DNA of 29,191 nt, taken from NCBI GenBank assembly GCA_003648455.1, contig QMPG01000005.1, positions 1 to 29,191 on the forward strand, read 5' to 3'. The position numbers and the translations under genes were made by a program. Within the stretch, counting starts at the first letter, position 1, and each line of letters opens with the position of its first letter. The notes beneath the pieces are model-generated. The model had not been told where the DNA came from and did no database searches. It was given only the letters and a program-made list of their open reading frames with translations. This document shows positions 25,822 through 29,191 of the stretch, piece after piece. The stretch is from Bacteroidota bacterium (GTDB lineage: Bacteria > Bacteroidota > Bacteroidia > Bacteroidales > B39-G9).

Positions 25822-26585
25822 AAGTAATCATACGATTTTAAAATATGTGAACCATACCACGAAAACATTTCTCCATCAACAAATTTAATTTTTAAAAAAG
25901 GTAATTTTTCATTAATCTCTTTTGCATCGTTGGTATTAAAGGAATATGGTTCCGATGATAATAATACAAAATCAGGTTTAGCTTGTTTTATATCGTTAAA
26001 GCTTATTTCTGGATAATGCTCGGGTTTATCGGCAAAAACATTTATTAAACCGCACATATCAATCATATCATTAATAAAAGTGTTTTTGTTAATTGTGATA
26101 TAAGGATTTTTCCATATTAAATAGGCTACTTTAATATTTTTTGGGGCAATTTTGTTATTATAAAATTTACTAATAATTTTTTTGTTTATTTCTTTAGCCT
26201 CTTCAATTTTGTTGGTTAGTTCTCCAATGTTTTTTATTAAAGCTAATGCTTCGTCAAATTGTTCTACATGGCTAATCCAAACATTATGATTTTTTGATAA
26301 CTTTGTAATCTCATCTTTGTCGTTTTCTTCCTTGTTGGCAATTATTAAGTCTGGCTTAAGGTTTTTTATGATTACAAAGTTGAGATTTTGAACACCGCCA
26401 ACAATTGTTTTGTTTTTTATTTTTTCTTTTGGGTGAACACAATATTTTGTTATTCCAACAATTTTATTGTCCAAACCCAAATCGAACAAAAGCTCAGTAA
26501 TTGACGGCACTAACGAAATAATTCGCTGTGGCGGGAAATTTATTATTATCTCTTGTGATAAATTATCAATAAATTTCTTTTTCAT
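25806..26585 (-). CDS. BtuF-like helical-backbone metal-receptor protein lacking a signal peptide
   Basis: The 259-aa product matches the periplasmic binding proteins of cobalamin/iron-chelate ABC importers: PPQRIISLVPSITELLFDLGL near the N-terminus, IVGITKYCVHP, NLKPDLIIANKEEN, the long connecting helix (EEAKEINKKIISKF), and ending SHILKSYDYFKTLF. These proteins normally deliver a metal chelate such as vitamin B12 to an inner-membrane permease. Here the sequence starts MKKKFIDNLSQEII with no hydrophobic signal, and no permease or ATPase partner gene is adjacent. It may be a cytoplasmic binding protein, as is known for some Bacteroidota relatives, or its export signal may lie upstream of the chosen start. 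Confidence 0.82.
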   Translation of the reverse strand: MKKKFIDNLSQEIIINFPPQRIISLVPSITELLFDLGLDNKIVGITKYCVHPKEKIKNKTIVGGVQNLNFVIIKNLKPDLIIANKEENDKDEITKLSKNHNVWISHVEQFDEALALIKNIGELTNKIEEAKEINKKIISKFYNNKIAPKNIKVAYLIWKNPYITINKNTFINDMIDMCGLINVFADKPEHYPEISFNDIKQAKPDFVLLSSEPYSFNTNDAKEINEKLPFLKIKFVDGEMFSWYGSHILKSYDYFKTLF

Positions 26586-26758
26586 TACAAAGATTTAGTC
26601 TTTTTTTGTAAAAGAATCATTTTAATAAGAACAAGTAAAAGTAAGAAGATAAAAGTGAATAGACAAAAGTTATTTTATTCTTTCGTATTGCAAATCCGAA
26701 AAAGTGGCGTTAATACTTTTAATTTTTAACTTTATAAACTTTCAACTTAATAGACTTT

Positions 26759-28720
26759 ATGATATCGGTTAATCAGTTAACAATTGAATTTGGCGGGTTT
26801 GAGTTATTTAAAAATATTTCGTTTTTTATTAACACAAGCGATAAGATAGGATTAGTAGGCAAGAATGGGGCAGGTAAAACAACTTTGTTAAAAGCAATTG
26901 TTGGTATACAAAAACCTACAAAAGGCAACGTTGTTGTGCCACAAGATGTAACAATTGGTTATCTGCCTCAACACATGATTCTTAATGAGGGAAAAACGGT
27001 TGTGGATGAGACCCTAGCTACTTTTGCCGATGTTTTAGATATTGAAAATGAGATTAACAAAATAAATCATCAGATTACTAACAGAACTGATTATGAATCT
27101 GCTGATTATCTGGATTTGATTAATAAGCTAACCGAAAAAAATGAACAATTTAATATTCTTGGTGGTAACACTCTTCATGCAAATGTTGAGCAAACATTAA
27201 CGGGTTTGGGGTTTGCAAGTGAAGATTTTGATAGACAAACAAATGAGTTTAGCGGTGGTTGGCGAATGCGAATTGAACTGGCAAAAATTTTGTTGCGTAA
27301 GCCTGATTTAATACTATTAGATGAGCCGACCAATCATCTTGACATTGTTTCTATTCAATGGCTCGAAGATTATCTTCATAATTACAAAGGTGCTGTTTTA
27401 ATGGTTTCTCACGACAGAACATTTCTCGATAATGTTACAAATCGAACCGTAGAGATTTCCTTGGGTAAAGTTTACGATTATAAAGTTTCATACTCAAAAT
27501 TCAGAATTTTACGAAAAGAACGAATTGAACAACAACTTGCAGCATATAAAAATCAGCAAAAGAAAATTGAAGAGACAACGCAATTTATTAATCGTTTTAG
27601 ATATCAGGCAACAAAGGCTGTGCAAGTGCAATCGCGAATAAAACAGCTTGATAAAATGGAAATTATTGAGATTGATGTTGACGACAATTCTTCAATAAAA
27701 TTTAAATTTCCACCTGCTCCACGTTCCGGATTGGTTGTAGTTGAAACTAAGCATTTGGTGAAAAAGTATGACGAAAAATTGGTTTTAAACGATGTTAATT
27801 TGACCATTGAAAGAGGGGAGCATGTTAGCTTTGTTGGGAAAAACGGTGAAGGGAAAACAACACTTTCGAAAATTATTTGCGGACAATTACAATATGACGG
27901 AGAAATGAAAATAGGTCATAATGTGAATGTTGGCTATTTTGCCCAGAACCAAACAGACATGTTAGATAAAAACAAAACGGTTTTTCAAACTATTGATGAT
28001 GTTGCTGTTGGTGAAATTCGCACAAAAATTAGAGATATTTTAGCTGCTTTTTTATTTAAAGGCGAAGATATTGACAAAAAAGTGCAGGTGCTTTCAGGAG
28101 GCGAAAAGGCAAGACTTGCTTTTATTCGATTGCTGTTGCAACCATACAATTTATTAGTGCTTGATGAGCCTACCAATCATCTCGACATTCAATCGAAAGA
28201 TATTATTAAACAGTCGTTAATTAATTATACAGGAACTCTAATTGTTGTGTCTCACGACAGATATTTTTTAGACGGCTTATCTGAAAAAGTTTATGAGTTT
28301 AAAGATAAAAATATTAAACAGTATATTGGTGGGATACAAGAGTTTTTAGAGAAAAGAAGATTAGCCTCATTTAAAGAGCTTGAGAAAAAAAACAGGGAAA
28401 CAAAAGCTACACCAAAGGAAGAAAAAAACACATCAAACAAATTATTATACAAGAAGAGAAAAGAATTTGAAAGGAAAATTAATAGGGTAGAGAGTAATAT
28501 TAAAAAGTCGGAGAGTAAAATTTTGGAGATTGAGAAAGATATTGCCGAGGTTGATAAGTTATTTGCAAACCCCGACCAAAACACAGATTTAGATAGCAAC
28601 TTATTGTATAAGAAATATGATTGGCTCAAAAACGAGCTTGAAAAAGAAATGAATATTTGGGAAGAACTAAACCAAGAAAAAGAAGATTTAACAGACCAAA
28701 AACAGGCGTTTTATAATTAA
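26759..28720 (+). CDS. ABC-F family ATPase (ribosome-associated type)
   Basis: The 653-aa soluble protein has two ABC ATPase domains in tandem and no membrane segment. Domain 1 has Walker A GKNGAGKTT (34-42), signature FSGGW (164-168) and LLDEPTNHLD (186-195). Domain 2 has Walker A GKNGEGKTT (360-368), signature LSGGE (445-449) and LDEPTNHLD (468-476). The linker between them (about 240-310) is the part that contacts tRNA in the ribosomal E site in this family, and a C-terminal coiled coil covers about 560-650. ABC-F proteins relieve ribosome stalling or, in some branches, protect against ribosome-targeting antibiotics. The branch (Uup/YdiF/YfmR-like) cannot be fixed by eye, and there is no resistance-gene context. 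Confidence 0.93.
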   Translation: MISVNQLTIEFGGFELFKNISFFINTSDKIGLVGKNGAGKTTLLKAIVGIQKPTKGNVVVPQDVTIGYLPQHMILNEGKTVVDETLATFADVLDIENEINKINHQITNRTDYESADYLDLINKLTEKNEQFNILGGNTLHANVEQTLTGLGFASEDFDRQTNEFSGGWRMRIELAKILLRKPDLILLDEPTNHLDIVSIQWLEDYLHNYKGAVLMVSHDRTFLDNVTNRTVEISLGKVYDYKVSYSKFRILRKERIEQQLAAYKNQQKKIEETTQFINRFRYQATKAVQVQSRIKQLDKMEIIEIDVDDNSSIKFKFPPAPRSGLVVVETKHLVKKYDEKLVLNDVNLTIERGEHVSFVGKNGEGKTTLSKIICGQLQYDGEMKIGHNVNVGYFAQNQTDMLDKNKTVFQTIDDVAVGEIRTKIRDILAAFLFKGEDIDKKVQVLSGGEKARLAFIRLLLQPYNLLVLDEPTNHLDIQSKDIIKQSLINYTGTLIVVSHDRYFLDGLSEKVYEFKDKNIKQYIGGIQEFLEKRRLASFKELEKKNRETKATPKEEKNTSNKLLYKKRKEFERKINRVESNIKKSESKILEIEKDIAEVDKLFANPDQNTDLDSNLLYKKYDWLKNELEKEMNIWEELNQEKEDLTDQKQAFYN

Positions 28721-28730
28721 GAAGATAGCA

Positions 28731-28765
28731 CGCAGATGACACAGATTATGCAGATAATCGCAGAT
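28731..28765 (+). repeat. Short tandem-like CAGAT repeat
   Basis: CAGAT occurs four times with spacings of 9, 9 and 10 bases (starting at 28733, 28742, 28751 and 28761) just after the ABC-F stop codon. I recall very similar GCAGAT-rich strings between genes of many Bacteroidota, but cannot verify this here. Confidence 0.5.
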
Positions 28766-28769
28766 GAAT

Positions 28770-29070
28770 TTGTTTAAAGTAAGATGCTATATATTTTTTA
28801 ACCGCATGAAAGTATTTTTAATTATAAATAAGCTTGTTAAATTTTTTACAAAGAAACAGTTTCCCGAAGGGGAAAAATATGAATAGTTCCCAATTTTAAT
28901 CGGGGGGGTGTTGATAATCAAAAAGATAGCAGCAGGGGGCAGTCTTTTGATTGAAGCATAGAATTTATTTCCCTGCGGAATTACATATAGTTTTTGTGAC
29001 AATCAGATTTTATGTTATTTTTTTAGTAGTTTTGGACTACTATATGCAAATAAATGCAAAAATTAATTAT
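28770..29070. other. Intergenic stretch with several hairpins, no convincing gene
   Basis: This stretch has inverted repeats TTTCCC/GGGAAA around 28861-28875 and AATCAAAAAGA/TCTTTTGATT (28917-28927 with 28944-28953). A G-run of seven at about 28903-28909 and a G-run of five at about 28936-28940 stand out in AT-rich DNA. A minus-strand open frame crosses it but has no start signal or recognisable motif. It looks like decayed mobile or repeat DNA. Confidence 0.4.
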
Positions 29071-29170
29071 TAACCCGCTTTATTCATGCAAAAACGAAGT
29101 GAATTGCATGAATTAGCGATGGATAGTGGAAAGTAAAGCGGTAAACCCCGCATTAGAAGTACCCAAATTT
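29071..29170 (+). repeat. Dispersed structured repeat, copy 2 (short form)
   Basis: This is the 100-base form of the element at 22281-22416, in the same orientation. The outer stem is CCGCTTT (29075-29081) with AAAGCGG (29135-29141). The inner 10-bp hairpin (29082-29091 with 29104-29113) has the same 12-base loop. One inner pair is G-C (29088:29107) where copy 1 has A-T. The tail adds a further inverted repeat, AAACCCC (29143-29149) with GGGGTTT (29171-29177), that copy 1 lacks. Confidence 0.75.
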
Positions 29171-29191
29171 GGGGTTTAAAAAACACCAAAT

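Noticed and set aside
26759..28720. Antibiotic-resistance ABC-F
   Set aside because: The linker and context look like housekeeping ABC-F translation factors; nothing in the neighbourhood suggests a resistance island.
28787..29002. 71-codon minus-strand open frame
   Set aside because: No start signal, no recognisable motif, and it crosses G-runs and hairpins typical of repeat DNA; treated as non-coding.

Overview
The window reads as chromosomal DNA of a member of the Bacteroidota, probably near the Bacteroidales/Marinilabiliales. The evidence is very AT-rich sequence with A/T-rich codon use, almost no Shine-Dalgarno sites, several close matches to the Bacteroidota sigma-factor -7 box (TAnnTTTG), the lineage-typical gene run purM-prfA-pyrF, a DUF2851 protein, and a PorE-like OmpA protein (TPR, beta-propeller, carboxypeptidase-regulatory-like, OmpA). 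Genus and species cannot be named from the sequence.

Layout. 1-628: no confident gene; a strong UUCG hairpin terminator, a promoter-like box held between inverted repeats, a small ORF and a possible broken minus-strand gene. 629-2629: PorE-like cell-envelope protein. 2867-5963: nucleotide/translation cluster purM-prfA-pyrF. 6028-8312: DUF2851 protein followed 2 bases later by a two-helix K+ channel with a cytoplasmic RCK domain. 8356-10807: thyA, folA and a membrane-anchored EEP-family hydrolase, a thymidylate/folate cluster.

10914-20736 is the most interesting part: two CheR-like genes (the second with a ruined SAM site), a stand-alone CheB methylesterase domain, a membrane GAF protein, a large membrane HAMP/GAF/PAS/PAS protein ending in a SpoIIE/PP2C phosphatase, a SiaB-like kinase, a SiaC-like (DUF1987) phospho-switch protein, and a TerB/FHA-like/ABCG fusion transporter. 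Genes run in one direction with gaps of 6-64 bases. A lipoprotein and a secreted protein (20801-22145) follow, ending at a clear terminator. There is no MCP receptor, CheA, CheW, CheY or diguanylate cyclase (SiaD). I infer a membrane signalling module in which methylation enzymes tune a sensor phosphatase; the phosphatase and SiaB kinase set the phosphorylation of SiaC; and SiaC may act on the transporter or on a distant target.

22146-29191: a dispersed structured repeat (two copies in the window, with a compensatory base-pair change), a hypothetical exported protein, a convergent Wzx-like flippase with a TTG start, tRNA-His with its own promoter and terminator, an LPP20-like exported protein, a BtuF-like metal-chelate-binding protein without a signal peptide, and an ABC-F ATPase. 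The right edge holds repeat-like intergenic DNA and the second copy of the structured repeat.
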